Positions 9,834 through 18,597 of a DNA stretch of 64,000 nt are shown in pieces. Made by a program: the position numbers and the translations under genes. The notes below the pieces were generated by a model. The model did no database searches, was not told the origin of the DNA, and saw only the letters and a program-made list of their open reading frames with translations. The number at the start of each line of letters is the position of its first letter. Position 1 is the first letter of the stretch. The stretch is from assembly GCF_001679045.1 (NCBI RefSeq), contig NZ_LYCK01000012.1, positions 186,001 through 250,000 of the forward strand, given 5' to 3'. This DNA is from Haemophilus haemolyticus. Its GTDB lineage: Bacteria; Pseudomonadota; Gammaproteobacteria; Enterobacterales; Pasteurellaceae.

Positions 9834-11264
9834 ATGGCTCAATATTCAGCAGAATTTAAGCAAGCAAAAGTACTTGTATTAGGCGATGTGATGCTTGATC
9901 GTTATTGGTTCGGCACAACGAACCGTATTTCACCAGAAGCACCTGTGCCAGTGGTTCGTGTACAAGAAAATGAAGAGCGCGCGGGTGGTGCTGCAAATGT
10001 GGCTATGAATATTGCTTCACTTAATGTACCCGTTCAGTTAATGGGATTGATTGGACAAGATGAGACAGGTTCTGCGCTTTCCCACTTATTAGAAAAACAA
10101 AAAATCGATTGTAATTTTGTTGCATTAGAGACCCATCCAACCATTACTAAATTACGTATTTTATCTCGTCATCAACAGCTGCTCCGCCTTGATTTTGAAG
10201 AAGATTTCAATAATGTAGATTGCAAGGATTTATTAGCGAAGTTAGAAAGTGCGGTGAAAAATTACGGTGCCTTGATTCTTTCTGATTACGGCAAAGGCAC
10301 GCTAAAAGATGTTCAGAAAATGATTCAAATTGCACGCAAAGCGAATGTGCCTGTGTTAATCGATCCAAAGGGAACTGATTTTGAACGTTATCGTGGTGCG
10401 ACATTATTGACACCAAATATGTCTGAATTTGAAGCTGTCGTGGGCAAATGTAATACAGAAGAAGAAATTATTGAGAAGGGTTTAAAATTAATTTCTGATA
10501 TTGAATTAACCGCACTTTTGGTGACGCGTTCTGAAAAAGGCATGACATTATTACGCCCAAATCAAGAACCCTATCATTTGCCAACCGTTGCAAAAGAAGT
10601 GTTTGATGTGACGGGAGCCGGTGACACTGTCATTAGCGTATTAGCAACTGCATTAGCAGATGGACGTTCTTTCGAAGAATCTTGTTACCTAGCCAATGTG
10701 GCCGCTGGAATTGTGGTGGGTAAATTGGGGACTTCAACGGTTTCGACTGTGGAACTTGAAAATGCGATTCATGCTCGCCCTGAAACGGGATTTGGCATTA
10801 TGAGTGAAGCTGAATTAAAAGATGCTGTCGCACAAGCGAAAGCGCGTGGTGAAAAAATTGTGATGACTAATGGCTGTTTCGATATTTTGCATCCAGGGCA
10901 TGTATCTTATTTAGAAAATGCACGTAAATTGGGCGATCGTCTAATTGTTGCGGTAAACAGCGACGATTCAGTTAAACGATTAAAAGGTGACAGTCGTCCA
11001 ATTAATAATCTTGAAAACCGTATGGCTGTACTGGCTGGTTTGGCATCAGTGGACTGGTTGGTGCCGTTCACCGAAGACACACCACAACGTTTAATCGGCG
11101 AAATTCTACCAGATCTTTTAGTTAAAGGCGGAGATTACAAACCCGAAGAGATTGCTGGAGCAAAAGAAGTTTGGGCAAATGGCGGTGATGTTAAAGTGCT
11201 AAACTTTGAAAATGGTTGTTCAACAACAAATGTGATTGAAAAAATTAAATTATTGAAAGATTAG
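9834..11264 (+). CDS. hldE: Bifunctional heptose 7-phosphate kinase / 1-phosphate adenylyltransferase
   Basis: 476-residue fusion enzyme making ADP-heptose for the lipooligosaccharide inner core. The N-terminal PfkB-type kinase domain (about 1-320) shows the [11 protein letters not shown] and DVTGAGDTV signatures, the latter with the catalytic aspartate. The C-terminal nucleotidyltransferase (about 343-476) shows [17 protein letters not shown], the HxGH site. A strong terminator follows. Both domains look intact. Confidence 0.95.
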   Translation: MAQYSAEFKQAKVLVLGDVMLDRYWFGTTNRISPEAPVPVVRVQENEERAGGAANVAMNIASLNVPVQLMGLIGQDETGSALSHLLEKQKIDCNFVALETHPTITKLRILSRHQQLLRLDFEEDFNNVDCKDLLAKLESAVKNYGALILSDYGKGTLKDVQKMIQIARKANVPVLIDPKGTDFERYRGATLLTPNMSEFEAVVGKCNTEEEIIEKGLKLISDIELTALLVTRSEKGMTLLRPNQEPYHLPTVAKEVFDVTGAGDTVISVLATALADGRSFEESCYLANVAAGIVVGKLGTSTVSTVELENAIHARPETGFGIMSEAELKDAVAQAKARGEKIVMTNGCFDILHPGHVSYLENARKLGDRLIVAVNSDDSVKRLKGDSRPINNLENRMAVLAGLASVDWLVPFTEDTPQRLIGEILPDLLVKGGDYKPEEIAGAKEVWANGGDVKVLNFENGCSTTNVIEKIKLLKD

Positions 11265-11267
11265 CTG

Positions 11268-11294
11268 AAAGGTTGGGGAGTCCCAACCTTTTTT
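11268..11294 (+). terminator. Terminator of hldE
   Basis: A 10-bp stem, AAAGGTTGGG (11268-11277) with CCCAACCTTT (11282-11291), has a 4-base loop and a T-run, 4 bases after the hldE stop. Confidence 0.88.
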
Positions 11295-11390
11295 GTTGTT
11301 TCAAAATTAAGTCAATTAGTGCCATGTCATGAAATTAGAAAAAAAATCGATTAATTTATAAACTAAAGATTGAATAAATCTTTCGAATAA

Positions 11391-11418
11391 TTCATTATAC
11401 AATTATATATATATCGAT
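11391..11418. promoter_or_regulatory. ModE-like operator upstream of the modABCD-type operon
   Basis: The right half, TATATATCGAT (11408-11418), matches the ModE half-site TATATANCGAT at every fixed position. The left half, TTCATTATACA (11391-11401), matches 7 of 10. The spacer is 6 bases. It lies 33 bases before the start codon of the first molybdate gene, where ModE-Mo would repress. The match was made by eye from the remembered E. coli consensus. A second copy with identical spacing precedes molA. Confidence 0.6.
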
Positions 11419-11450
11419 TTTCGCTGAAACTCATTTTATAAGGAGAGAAA

Positions 11451-12188
11451 ATGAAAAAATTAGTTGCAGTAACTTCAATGATTTTAACTACATTTTCTGT
11501 ACAAGCTGCAGACTTGTATTTATATGCTGGGGCAGGACTGAAGGAGCCTGTGGAAAAAATTATTCACCAATATGAACAAGAAACAGGAAATAAAGTAACT
11601 GTTGAATATGGTGGTTCTGGGCAGATTCTAGCTCGTTATAACACGGTAAAAAGTGGTGATCTTTTTTTAGCGGGTTCAGAGGATTATGTCACAAAATTAC
11701 AGAAAACTAATGATGTAAACAATATAGGGACAATAGTATTGCATGTTCCAGTTATGGCTATTCGTAAAGATAAAATTTCAGGGATTGATTCTTTTAAAGC
11801 ATTAGCTGAAAGCTCATTACGTTTAGGTATTGGTGATAGTAAAGCAATGGCTCTTGGTAAAGGCGCTGAAAAAATGTTTGAGTTGTCAGGATATCAAAAG
11901 CAACTTAATGATAAAGTTGTTGTGAAAGCTGCAACGGTAAAACAATTAATGCTATATTTATTAAATGGTGATGTAGATGCGGCTGTAGTAGGTCGTTCAG
12001 GTGCTTGGAAAGTTCGAGACAAGGTTGAATTATTACCAAGTCCAAAAGGCACGCCAGAAGAAAAAGTTACTATTGGTCTACTTTCTTCTTCTAAATATCC
12101 AAAAGAAGCTCAACAGTTATTTGATTTCTTTAAATCTCCTCAAGGCGTGAAGTATTTTACTGATGAAGGTTTCTTACCGGCTAAATAA
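11451..12188 (+). CDS. modA: Molybdate/tungstate ABC transporter periplasmic binding protein, ModA-like
   Basis: 245-residue protein with a clear Sec signal peptide (MKKLVAVTSMILTTFSVQAA, cleavage near residue 20). The mature protein begins with the ADLYLYAGAGLKEPVEKII motif typical of ModA-like oxyanion binders, followed by YGGSGQILARY and SGDLFLAGS. It starts an operon with a permease, an ATPase and a ModD protein. The RBS AAGGAG lies just before ATG 11451. Whether molybdate, tungstate or both bind cannot be told from sequence. As I recall, its counterpart in strain Rd is separated from the permease by a Mu-like prophage. Here the genes are contiguous. Confidence 0.85.
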   Translation: MKKLVAVTSMILTTFSVQAADLYLYAGAGLKEPVEKIIHQYEQETGNKVTVEYGGSGQILARYNTVKSGDLFLAGSEDYVTKLQKTNDVNNIGTIVLHVPVMAIRKDKISGIDSFKALAESSLRLGIGDSKAMALGKGAEKMFELSGYQKQLNDKVVVKAATVKQLMLYLLNGDVDAAVVGRSGAWKVRDKVELLPSPKGTPEEKVTIGLLSSSKYPKEAQQLFDFFKSPQGVKYFTDEGFLPAK

Positions 12189-12960
12189 TTGTCTAAGTTT
12201 AAAGTTAGCGCTGATCCCATTATTAATACTATTATTTGTTGTTATGGGATCGGTGCTTTCTTTAATCGCAACATTAGATTTTTATTTTTTTCAACAAATA
12301 TTATTTAATTCCGAATTGCATTTTGCATTGCTAATGTCATTGGGAACGTCTCTTTTTTCTTTGATATTAGCATTATGTATTGCTATTCCATCTGCATGGC
12401 GAATGAGTCAAGTGCGGTTGCCTTTTCAATCATTTTTTGACACTTTGTTTGATTTACCAATGGTTTTGCCACCATTAGTCACAGGACTAAGTTTGCTTCT
12501 ACTTTTTAGTTCACAAGGGATATTGGCTGAACTGCTTCCTTTTATAAGTAAATGGATTTTTTCCCCTGTAGGGATCATTATTGCTCAGACTTATATTGCG
12601 AGTTCGATTTTATTGCGTAGCACTCGCGGTATTTTTTCTTCCTTTGAATCAGGTTATCGATTTGCATCTTATACTCTTGGGTTATCACCGTTTAAGACTT
12701 TAATAAAAATAGAGATTCCTATGTGTTGGAAGCCTTTGGTTTGTGCTTCAGTTTTAGCTTGGTCACGCGCAATAGGTGAGTTCGGAGCCACATTAATGTT
12801 GGCAGGGGCAACGCGATTTAAAACCGAAACTTTACCTATGGCAGTCTATTTGAATATTTCAAGTGGTGATTTTGAAATCGCTATTGGCGCATCATTATGG
12901 CTTTTATTTATATCTACATGTTTGTTGCTAGTTTTACGGGTGATTAATAGGGCTGTTTAG
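12163..12960 (+). CDS. modB: Molybdate ABC transporter permease, ModB-like
   Basis: 265-residue membrane protein with about six hydrophobic segments. The binding-protein-dependent permease signature is present as [21 protein letters not shown] (EAA-like loop) near residue 205, typical of ModB/CysT permeases. The start at 12163 overlaps the end of the binding-protein gene by 26 bases, implying translational coupling. No strong RBS is visible, so a start slightly further down is possible. It pairs with the ATPase whose ATG begins 2 bases after its stop. Confidence 0.85.
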
Positions 12961-12961
12961 T

Positions 12962-13561
12962 ATGTTAATAGTTCAGAATCTTCAAACTAATATTTTAAAA
13001 TCTATTTCTTTTTCAATTGAAAAAAGTGAATGCCTTTCTGTTGTTGGTGAATCAGGTAGCGGAAAAACGACTTTATTAAATGCGATTGCTGGTTATATTG
13101 ATTATTCTGGCTCTATTTTATGGAATAACCAAGTTCTAGAAAATAATCCTCCGTGGAAGAGAAATTTTCGTTATTTGAATCAACGACTTTATTTGTTTCC
13201 TCATAAAACGGTACGAGGAAATTTAATACTTGCTAATCCATCAGCATCTGATGCTGAACAACAGATATTATTATCTGAATTAAAAATAGATCATCTTATT
13301 AATCGCTATCCTCATCAGTTGTCCGGTGGAGAACAACAGCGTGTAGCTTTAGCAAGAGCACTAATTTATCGTCCTGATTTATTACTTTTAGATGAGCCTT
13401 TTTCCTCTTTAGATTGGTCTTCGCGTAAAGATATTTGGAAAGTGTTAAAAAATTTAATTCAAACAAATGAAATTACAACAATTTTAGTAACGCATGAGCC
13501 AAAAGAAGCCGAGTATTTTTCAGGTAAGCAGATTCAGTTATATCAGGGTCAATTAATTTAA
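12962..13561 (+). CDS. modC: Molybdate ABC transporter ATP-binding protein, short ModC-like
   Basis: 199-residue ABC ATPase. Walker [11 protein letters not shown] (about 33-42), signature [15 protein letters not shown], Walker [13 protein letters not shown] and an H-loop [11 protein letters not shown] are all present. It stops after the nucleotide-binding domain and lacks the C-terminal Mop/TOBE oxyanion-binding domain of E. coli ModC (about 350 residues). Feedback control through that domain is therefore not expected. It sits between the permease and the ModD gene in one operon. Confidence 0.85.
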
Positions 13562-13570
13562 GGAGTTACG

Positions 13571-14416
13571 ATGATTTATTTTTCCGATAAAGAATTGGAT
13601 GATTTATTACTTGAGGATATTTATCGTGGTGATTTAACCACTCATGCCCTTGGTATTGAAAATATTCCGGCAAAAATTCTTTTTAAGCGTAAAAATGCAG
13701 GTATTGTGGCGGGCGTTTCTGTTGCTGAAAAATTATTAAAAAAACTGGATATTCAACCGCACTTATATGTAAAAGAAGGGGAGTGGGTTGAATCAGGTGC
13801 TTTGTTGATCAGTGCGGAAGGAATGTCTGAACAATTACATCAAGCTTGGAAAGTGGTGCAATTGGTGCTTGAATGGTCATGTGGGGTTGCTCAATATACG
13901 GCAGAAATGATTACGAATGCCAAAGCGGTTAATCCAAGTGCTATTGTGGCTTGCACGCGTAAAAGTATTCCTAATACGCGTAAACTTGCGACGAATGCTG
14001 TATTAGCAGCTGGTGGACATATTCATCGACAAGGCGTTAGCGAAACTCTTTTGGTTTTTACTAATCATCGAAACTTACTTTCTGATCCAAATGATTGGAC
14101 GAAAATTGTGGATAGATTACGTCAAGAAGCGCCTGAAAATAAAATTACTTTAGAAGCAGATAATTTTGCTCAATTTGAGCAAATATATATGGCCGAACCA
14201 GATATTATCCAACTTGATAAATGGTCATTTGAGGATGTGAAAAAGGCTTTAGATCTACTTCAATCAAAACAGAAAGATATTCTGCTTTCTGTCGCTGGAG
14301 GAGTAAATAAAAATAATGTATCAGATTACGCCAAATTGGGTATTCGTTTATTTATCACTTCTGCACCTTATTATGCACCGCCAGAAAATATAAAGGTGGT
14401 GATTGAAAAGATATGA
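13571..14416 (+). CDS. modD: ModD, quinolinate phosphoribosyltransferase-like protein of molybdate operons
   Basis: 281-residue protein homologous to NadC (nicotinate-nucleotide pyrophosphorylase). Visible family motifs include DLTTHALG near residue 21, [27 protein letters not shown] near 130-155 and the [18 protein letters not shown] barrel strands. True NadC has KTTPGLR where this has KSIPNTR. Together with the operon position behind mod transport genes this points to ModD and not to NAD synthesis. ModD's molecular role in molybdenum use is not established. RBS AAGGAG precedes ATG 13571. Confidence 0.8.
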   Translation: MIYFSDKELDDLLLEDIYRGDLTTHALGIENIPAKILFKRKNAGIVAGVSVAEKLLKKLDIQPHLYVKEGEWVESGALLISAEGMSEQLHQAWKVVQLVLEWSCGVAQYTAEMITNAKAVNPSAIVACTRKSIPNTRKLATNAVLAAGGHIHRQGVSETLLVFTNHRNLLSDPNDWTKIVDRLRQEAPENKITLEADNFAQFEQIYMAEPDIIQLDKWSFEDVKKALDLLQSKQKDILLSVAGGVNKNNVSDYAKLGIRLFITSAPYYAPPENIKVVIEKI

Positions 14417-14427
14417 GTACAGAGTTT

Positions 14428-14455
14428 ATCATTATATAAATATGTGTATAATGAT
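14428..14455. promoter_or_regulatory. ModE-like operator upstream of molA
   Basis: ATCATTATATA (14428-14438) and TGTATAATGAT (14445-14455) are separated by 6 bases. They match 9/10 and 8/10 fixed positions of the ATCGnTATATA / TATATAnCGAT ModE palindrome. The core is a perfect 10-base inverted repeat (14427-14436 with 14447-14456). It ends 28 bases before the molA ATG and could let Mo-loaded ModE repress molABC separately from the upstream operon. Confidence 0.62.
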
Positions 14456-14483
14456 ATTTTCTTACTTAAAATAAGGATGTGCT

Positions 14484-15539
14484 ATGAAACTTAAATCATT
14501 GTTAATTGCCGGCTTGCTCGGTTCCCTTTCTTTTTCAGCATTAGCTGATCGCATTATTACAGACCAACTCGATCGCAAAGTGACAATTCCCGATCACATT
14601 AACCGAGCCGTGGTGTTACAGCACCAAACCTTGAATATTGCCGTGCAGTTGGATGCCACAAAACAGATTGTGGGAGTGCTTTCCAACTGGAAGAAACAAC
14701 TAGGCAAAAACTATGTTCGCCTTGCGCCGGAGCTGGAAAACATGGCGATGCCGGGCGATTTGAATTCCGTTAATATTGAAAGTCTGTTGGCGTTAAAACC
14801 AGATGTGGTGTTTGTGACTAACTATGCACCGCCCGAAATGATCAAGCAAATCAGTGACGTGAATATTCCAGTGGTGGCAATTTCCTTGCGTACCGGTGAA
14901 GCGGGTGAGAAAGGCAAACTTAATCCAACCTTAACTGACGAAGATAAAGCTTATAATGACGGCTTAAAACAGGGCATTGAACTGATTGCCGAGGTGTTTG
15001 AGAAAAAACAACAAGGCGATGAGTTAGTGAAAGCTGCCTTTTCCAATCGTAAGTTGTTGGCAGATCGCCTAGGCGATGTTCCTGCCGATAAACGCGTGCG
15101 CACTTATATGGCAAATCCGGATTTAGGCACTTACGGTTCCGGTAAATATACGGGGCTTATGATGGAACACGCGGGCGCTTATAACGTCGCGGCGGCAACC
15201 ATTAAAGGTTTCAAACAGGTTTCTCTAGAAAATGTGTTGGAATGGAACCCGGCGGTGATTTTGGTGCAAGATCGTTATCCTGATGTGGTACCACAAATTT
15301 TGAATGATCAAGGTTGGGCAAATATTCAGGCGGTAAAAGATAAAAAAGTTTTGTTGATGCCGGAATATGCCAAAGCCTGGGGATACCCGATGCCGGAAGC
15401 CTTAGCGTTGGGCGAAGTATGGTTGGCGAAAGCGCTTTATCCACAACGTTTCCAAGATGTGGATTTGGATAAAATGGTGAACGATTATTACCAAAAATTC
15501 TACCGCACTTCTTACAAAGCCAACAATGCAGCTAAATAG
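14484..15539 (+). CDS. molA: MolA, periplasmic molybdate/tungstate-binding protein (class III)
   Basis: 351-residue binding protein of the siderophore/B12-type (class III) fold. The signal peptide is MKKLKSL-like with cleavage after SFSALA near residue 21. The TroA/BtuF-type core is shown by ITDQLDRKVTIPDHINRAV, ESLLALKPDVVFVTNY and AVKDKKVLLMPEYAKAWG. By family and adjacent MolB/MolC it corresponds to H. influenzae MolA, which is known to bind molybdate and tungstate despite its metal-chelate fold. From about base 14530 the sequence becomes clearly richer in G+C than the flanking genes, hinting at recombination. The last 14 bases overlap molB. Confidence 0.9.
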   Translation: MKLKSLLIAGLLGSLSFSALADRIITDQLDRKVTIPDHINRAVVLQHQTLNIAVQLDATKQIVGVLSNWKKQLGKNYVRLAPELENMAMPGDLNSVNIESLLALKPDVVFVTNYAPPEMIKQISDVNIPVVAISLRTGEAGEKGKLNPTLTDEDKAYNDGLKQGIELIAEVFEKKQQGDELVKAAFSNRKLLADRLGDVPADKRVRTYMANPDLGTYGSGKYTGLMMEHAGAYNVAAATIKGFKQVSLENVLEWNPAVILVQDRYPDVVPQILNDQGWANIQAVKDKKVLLMPEYAKAWGYPMPEALALGEVWLAKALYPQRFQDVDLDKMVNDYYQKFYRTSYKANNAAK

Positions 15540-16539
15540 TTACTCTAAAATTCTCTTTGGCTTAACGCTGTTGCTTGTCATTACCGCCGTGATTTCTTTG
15601 GGAATCGGGCGGTATTCTTTGTCTGTACCGCAAATTGGGCAAATTCTGTGGGCAAAAGCGAGCGCACTTGAGATCGATCCAGTGCAGCAACAGGTGATTT
15701 TTCAAGTGCGTTTACCTAGAATTTTAACCGCACTTTGCGTGGGTTCAGGTTTGGCATTGAGTGGTGTGGTATTACAAGGCATTTTTCGTAACCCGTTAGT
15801 GGATCCGCATATTATCGGCGTGACCTCCGGTTCAGCCTTCGGTGGCACCTTGGCAATTTTCTTTGGATTCAGTTTATACGGCTTATTTGCCAGCACTATT
15901 TTATTTGGCTTCGGCACGCTTGCCTTGGTTTTTCTATTTAGCTTCAAATTTAATCAACGCAGCTTGTTGATGCTTATTCTTATCGGCATGATTTTAAGCG
16001 GGCTTTTTTCAGCCCTCGTGAGTCTATTGCAATACATTTCCGATACAGAAGAAAAATTGCCAAGCATTGTGTTTTGGTTGATGGGGAGTTTTGCCACCTC
16101 TAACTGGGAAAAATTCGCTTTTTTCTTTGCCCCGTTTTTGGCGTGTAGCTCAATTTTACTCGGCTTAAGTTGGCGCTTGAATTTACTGTCTTTAGATGAG
16201 AAAGAAGCCAAGGCATTAGGCGTGAAAGTGGCGCCATTACGTTGGTTAGTGATCTTCTTAAGCGGTTCGTTAGTGGCGTGTCAGGTGGCAATTAGCGGCA
16301 GTATCGGCTGGGTCGGGCTGATCATTCCTCATCTTAGTCGTATGCTGGTAGGCGCCAATCATCAACGTTTATTGCCTTGCACCATGCTTGTCGGTGCGAC
16401 TTATATGTTGCTCGTGGACAACGTTGCGCGTTCCCTGTCCGATGCCGAAATTCCAATCAGTATTTTGACCGCACTTATCGGAGCGCCGTTGTTTGGCGTA
16501 TTGGTATATAAACTAAAGCACGGAGGCATGAATGAATAA
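15526..16539 (+). CDS. molB: MolB, FecCD-type permease of the molybdate importer
   Basis: 337-residue permease of the BtuC/FecCD family with about ten membrane segments. Typical motifs are RLPRILTALCVGSGLALSG (about 60-78), GIFRNPLVDPHIIGVTSGSAFGG and GSIGWVGLIIPHLSRMLVGANH near residue 265, the coupling-helix region that contacts the ATPase. It corresponds to the MolB half of the structurally known H. influenzae MolB2C2 importer. Translationally coupled at both ends (overlaps of 14 and 8 bases). Base composition is richer in G+C than the surroundings. Confidence 0.92.
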   Translation: MQLNSYSKILFGLTLLLVITAVISLGIGRYSLSVPQIGQILWAKASALEIDPVQQQVIFQVRLPRILTALCVGSGLALSGVVLQGIFRNPLVDPHIIGVTSGSAFGGTLAIFFGFSLYGLFASTILFGFGTLALVFLFSFKFNQRSLLMLILIGMILSGLFSALVSLLQYISDTEEKLPSIVFWLMGSFATSNWEKFAFFFAPFLACSSILLGLSWRLNLLSLDEKEAKALGVKVAPLRWLVIFLSGSLVACQVAISGSIGWVGLIIPHLSRMLVGANHQRLLPCTMLVGATYMLLVDNVARSLSDAEIPISILTALIGAPLFGVLVYKLKHGGMNE

Positions 16540-17293
16540 AGCGCTCTCCGTGGAAAATCTAGGTTTTTATTACCAAGCGGAAAACTTCCTGTTTCAGCAA
16601 CTGAATTTTGATTTGAATAAAGGGGATATTCTGGCGATTTTAGGGCAAAACGGTTGCGGAAAAAGCACCTTGTTGGATTTGTTGCTTGGCATTCATCACC
16701 CGATTCAGGGCAAGATTGAGGTGTATCAATCCATCAGTTTTGTGCCACAATTCTTTTCTTCGCCTTTTGCTTATTCCGTATTGGATATCGTGTTGATGGG
16801 GCGCTCAACCCATATTAATACTTTCGCCAAACCGAAACCGCATGATTATCAAGTCGCCATGCAGGCACTGGATTATTTGAACTTGACCCATTTGGCAAAG
16901 CGCGAATTTGCTTCGCTTTCGGGCGGGCAGCGACAACTAATTTTAATTGCGAGAGCCATTGCTTCAGAATGCAAATTGATATTGTTGGATGAGCCAACTT
17001 CAGCATTAGATCTTGCAAATCAAGATATCGTGTTGTCTTTACTGATGGATTTAGCACAATCACAGAAAATGACGGTCGCATTCACAACACATCAACCTAA
17101 TCAAGCTGTAGCGATAGCCAATAAAGCTTTATTGTTAAACAAACAAAATTATCAATTTGGTAAAACAAAGGACATTTTAACTTCAGAAAATTTGACTGCA
17201 CTTTTTCATTTGCCGATGCTTGAACAACAAGCTCAATATAAAACATCTTTTTTTACGCATTTTGTTCCCTTATATAAAACACTATTAAAGTAA
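16532..17293 (+). CDS. molC: MolC, ATPase of the molybdate importer
   Basis: 253-residue ABC ATPase of the FecE/BtuD type. Walker A GQNGCGKSTL near residue 37, signature LSGGQRQLILIARAI, Walker B LILLDEPTSALD and H-loop AFTTHQPNQA are intact. It overlaps molB by 8 bases and powers MolA-MolB uptake. The first two thirds share the raised G+C of molA/molB. The 3' third, from about 16.97 kb, returns to AT-rich local composition, so a recombination boundary inside the gene is possible. Confidence 0.92.
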   Translation: MNKALSVENLGFYYQAENFLFQQLNFDLNKGDILAILGQNGCGKSTLLDLLLGIHHPIQGKIEVYQSISFVPQFFSSPFAYSVLDIVLMGRSTHINTFAKPKPHDYQVAMQALDYLNLTHLAKREFASLSGGQRQLILIARAIASECKLILLDEPTSALDLANQDIVLSLLMDLAQSQKMTVAFTTHQPNQAVAIANKALLLNKQNYQFGKTKDILTSENLTALFHLPMLEQQAQYKTSFFTHFVPLYKTLLK

Positions 17294-17302
17294 GGAAAAC
17301 TT

Positions 17303-18082
17303 ATGGAATCAATTACTGTTTTTAGTGCTGGGAGTTTTCAGTATGCCTTGCAAGAATTGTCTGATATTTTTCGACAAATTCATCATGTAGAGATTAAAGC
17401 ATTTTGTGGCCCTGCCGGAATCTTGCGTCAACAAATTGAGCAAGGGGCGAAATGTGATATTTTTATTAGTGCAAACTCTGAAAATGTATTTCAGTTAGGT
17501 GATTCTAAAACAATTTATCAAAAATTAACGATAGCGTTTAATCAATTAGCATTAACTACGTTAAATTTAGAACACTTCCGTCATAAATCCATTTTTGAAT
17601 TGCTAGTTGATCGCTCTTTACGCCTCGCAACATCAACGCCATCTTGTGATCCTTGTGGAGATTATACTTGGCTGTTATTTGATAAAATTGAGCAATGTTT
17701 TCCTGGTGAAGGGGAGGCATTGAAACGACGAGCCTTGAAATTGGTGGGCGGTACATCCTCAAACATAATTCCAAAAGGAAAAATTGCATCTCACTATTTA
17801 TTGTCAAATGGTTATGCAGATATGATGATTGGTTATTCGCACTATCAAGTAAGGTCAGAATTTGATTTAAGTAAGAGCTATTCATCTATGGATACTGACT
17901 TTAACATTGGTATAACGAATCAAGCATTCTTGACCCATATTTTCCCTGTTGAATTTGAGGTAAAAGCTGAATATGTCGTGGCTTTATTAAACAATGTTGA
18001 AAGTGCGGTTAAATTTTTTGAATTTTTATGCTCTAATAAAGCTAAAGACATCATTAAGAATCATGGCTTTTTACTAGAATAA
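17303..18082 (+). CDS. ModA-like substrate-binding domain protein without a signal peptide
   Basis: 259-residue protein resembling the substrate-binding domain of molybdate/tungstate transporters. It opens directly with SITVFSAGSFQYALQEL, has GPAGILRQQI and GAKCDIFISANSENV, and ends with the VKFFEFLCSNKAKDIIKNHGF motif. Residue 2 already starts the first beta-strand, and a stop codon (TAA 17291-17293) lies in frame just upstream, so no signal peptide can be added. It should therefore be cytoplasmic unless exported another way. It follows molC by 9 bases and is probably in the same operon. Possible roles are an intracellular oxyanion store, sensor or chaperone. This is inference. Confidence 0.7.
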   Translation: MESITVFSAGSFQYALQELSDIFRQIHHVEIKAFCGPAGILRQQIEQGAKCDIFISANSENVFQLGDSKTIYQKLTIAFNQLALTTLNLEHFRHKSIFELLVDRSLRLATSTPSCDPCGDYTWLLFDKIEQCFPGEGEALKRRALKLVGGTSSNIIPKGKIASHYLLSNGYADMMIGYSHYQVRSEFDLSKSYSSMDTDFNIGITNQAFLTHIFPVEFEVKAEYVVALLNNVESAVKFFEFLCSNKAKDIIKNHGFLLE

Positions 18083-18085
18083 ACC

Positions 18086-18114
18086 TTGCATTTGAGCTTA
18101 TTCATCGCTAGAAT
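18086..18114 (+). promoter_or_regulatory. Candidate rpsO promoter
   Basis: TTGCAT (18086-18091), a 17-base spacer and TAGAAT (18109-18114) form a plausible sigma70 promoter. This leaves a leader of about 70 bases before rpsO, within which S15 autoregulation could act. Confidence 0.45.
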
Positions 18115-18188
18115 GCAGGCTCCTTGTCATCGCTGAGTTAGAGATCGGCGAATGATGTATTAACAACACTACCTTTTAGGAGTAAAAA

Positions 18189-18458
18189 ATGTCTCTAAGT
18201 ACTGAAAAAAAAGCAGCAATCGTTGCTGAATTTGGTCGTGATGCGAAAGATACTGGTTCTTCGGAAGTTCAAATCGCGTTATTAACTGCACAAATCAACC
18301 ACTTACAAGCTCACTTTGCAGAGCATAAAAAAGACCACCATGGTCGTCGTGGTTTATTACGTATGGTTTCTCGTCGTCGTAAACTTTTAGACTACTTAAA
18401 ACGTACTGATCTTGCTTTATACCAAAGCACTATCGCTCGTTTAGGTTTACGTCGCTAA
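18189..18458 (+). CDS. rpsO: 30S ribosomal protein S15
   Basis: 89-residue S15, which binds 16S rRNA early in assembly of the small-subunit platform. The sequence shows the standard [23 protein letters not shown] block and [25 protein letters not shown] near the middle. AGGAG precedes the ATG. A strong terminator follows, and no pnp gene is adjacent, unlike E. coli. As I recall, strain Rd has two copies of a segment containing rpsO. One copy is in this window. Confidence 0.97.
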   Translation: MSLSTEKKAAIVAEFGRDAKDTGSSEVQIALLTAQINHLQAHFAEHKKDHHGRRGLLRMVSRRRKLLDYLKRTDLALYQSTIARLGLRR

Positions 18459-18481
18459 TTTTTATTACGATAGTAAAAATC

Positions 18482-18508
18482 AAGCCCTCGAATATCGGGG
18501 GCTTTTTT
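18482..18508 (+). terminator. Terminator of rpsO
   Basis: A 9-bp stem, AAGCCCTCG (18482-18490) with CGGGGGCTT (18496-18504, one G-U pair), has a 5-base loop and a T-run. Confidence 0.88.
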
Positions 18509-18597
18509 ATAGTTTTATTTTAATTTTATAGGCGCTCTTTAGACTAGCATCAAAATAAACAAAATATTTGTTTTATATATTCTTAACTTGTCATCTT

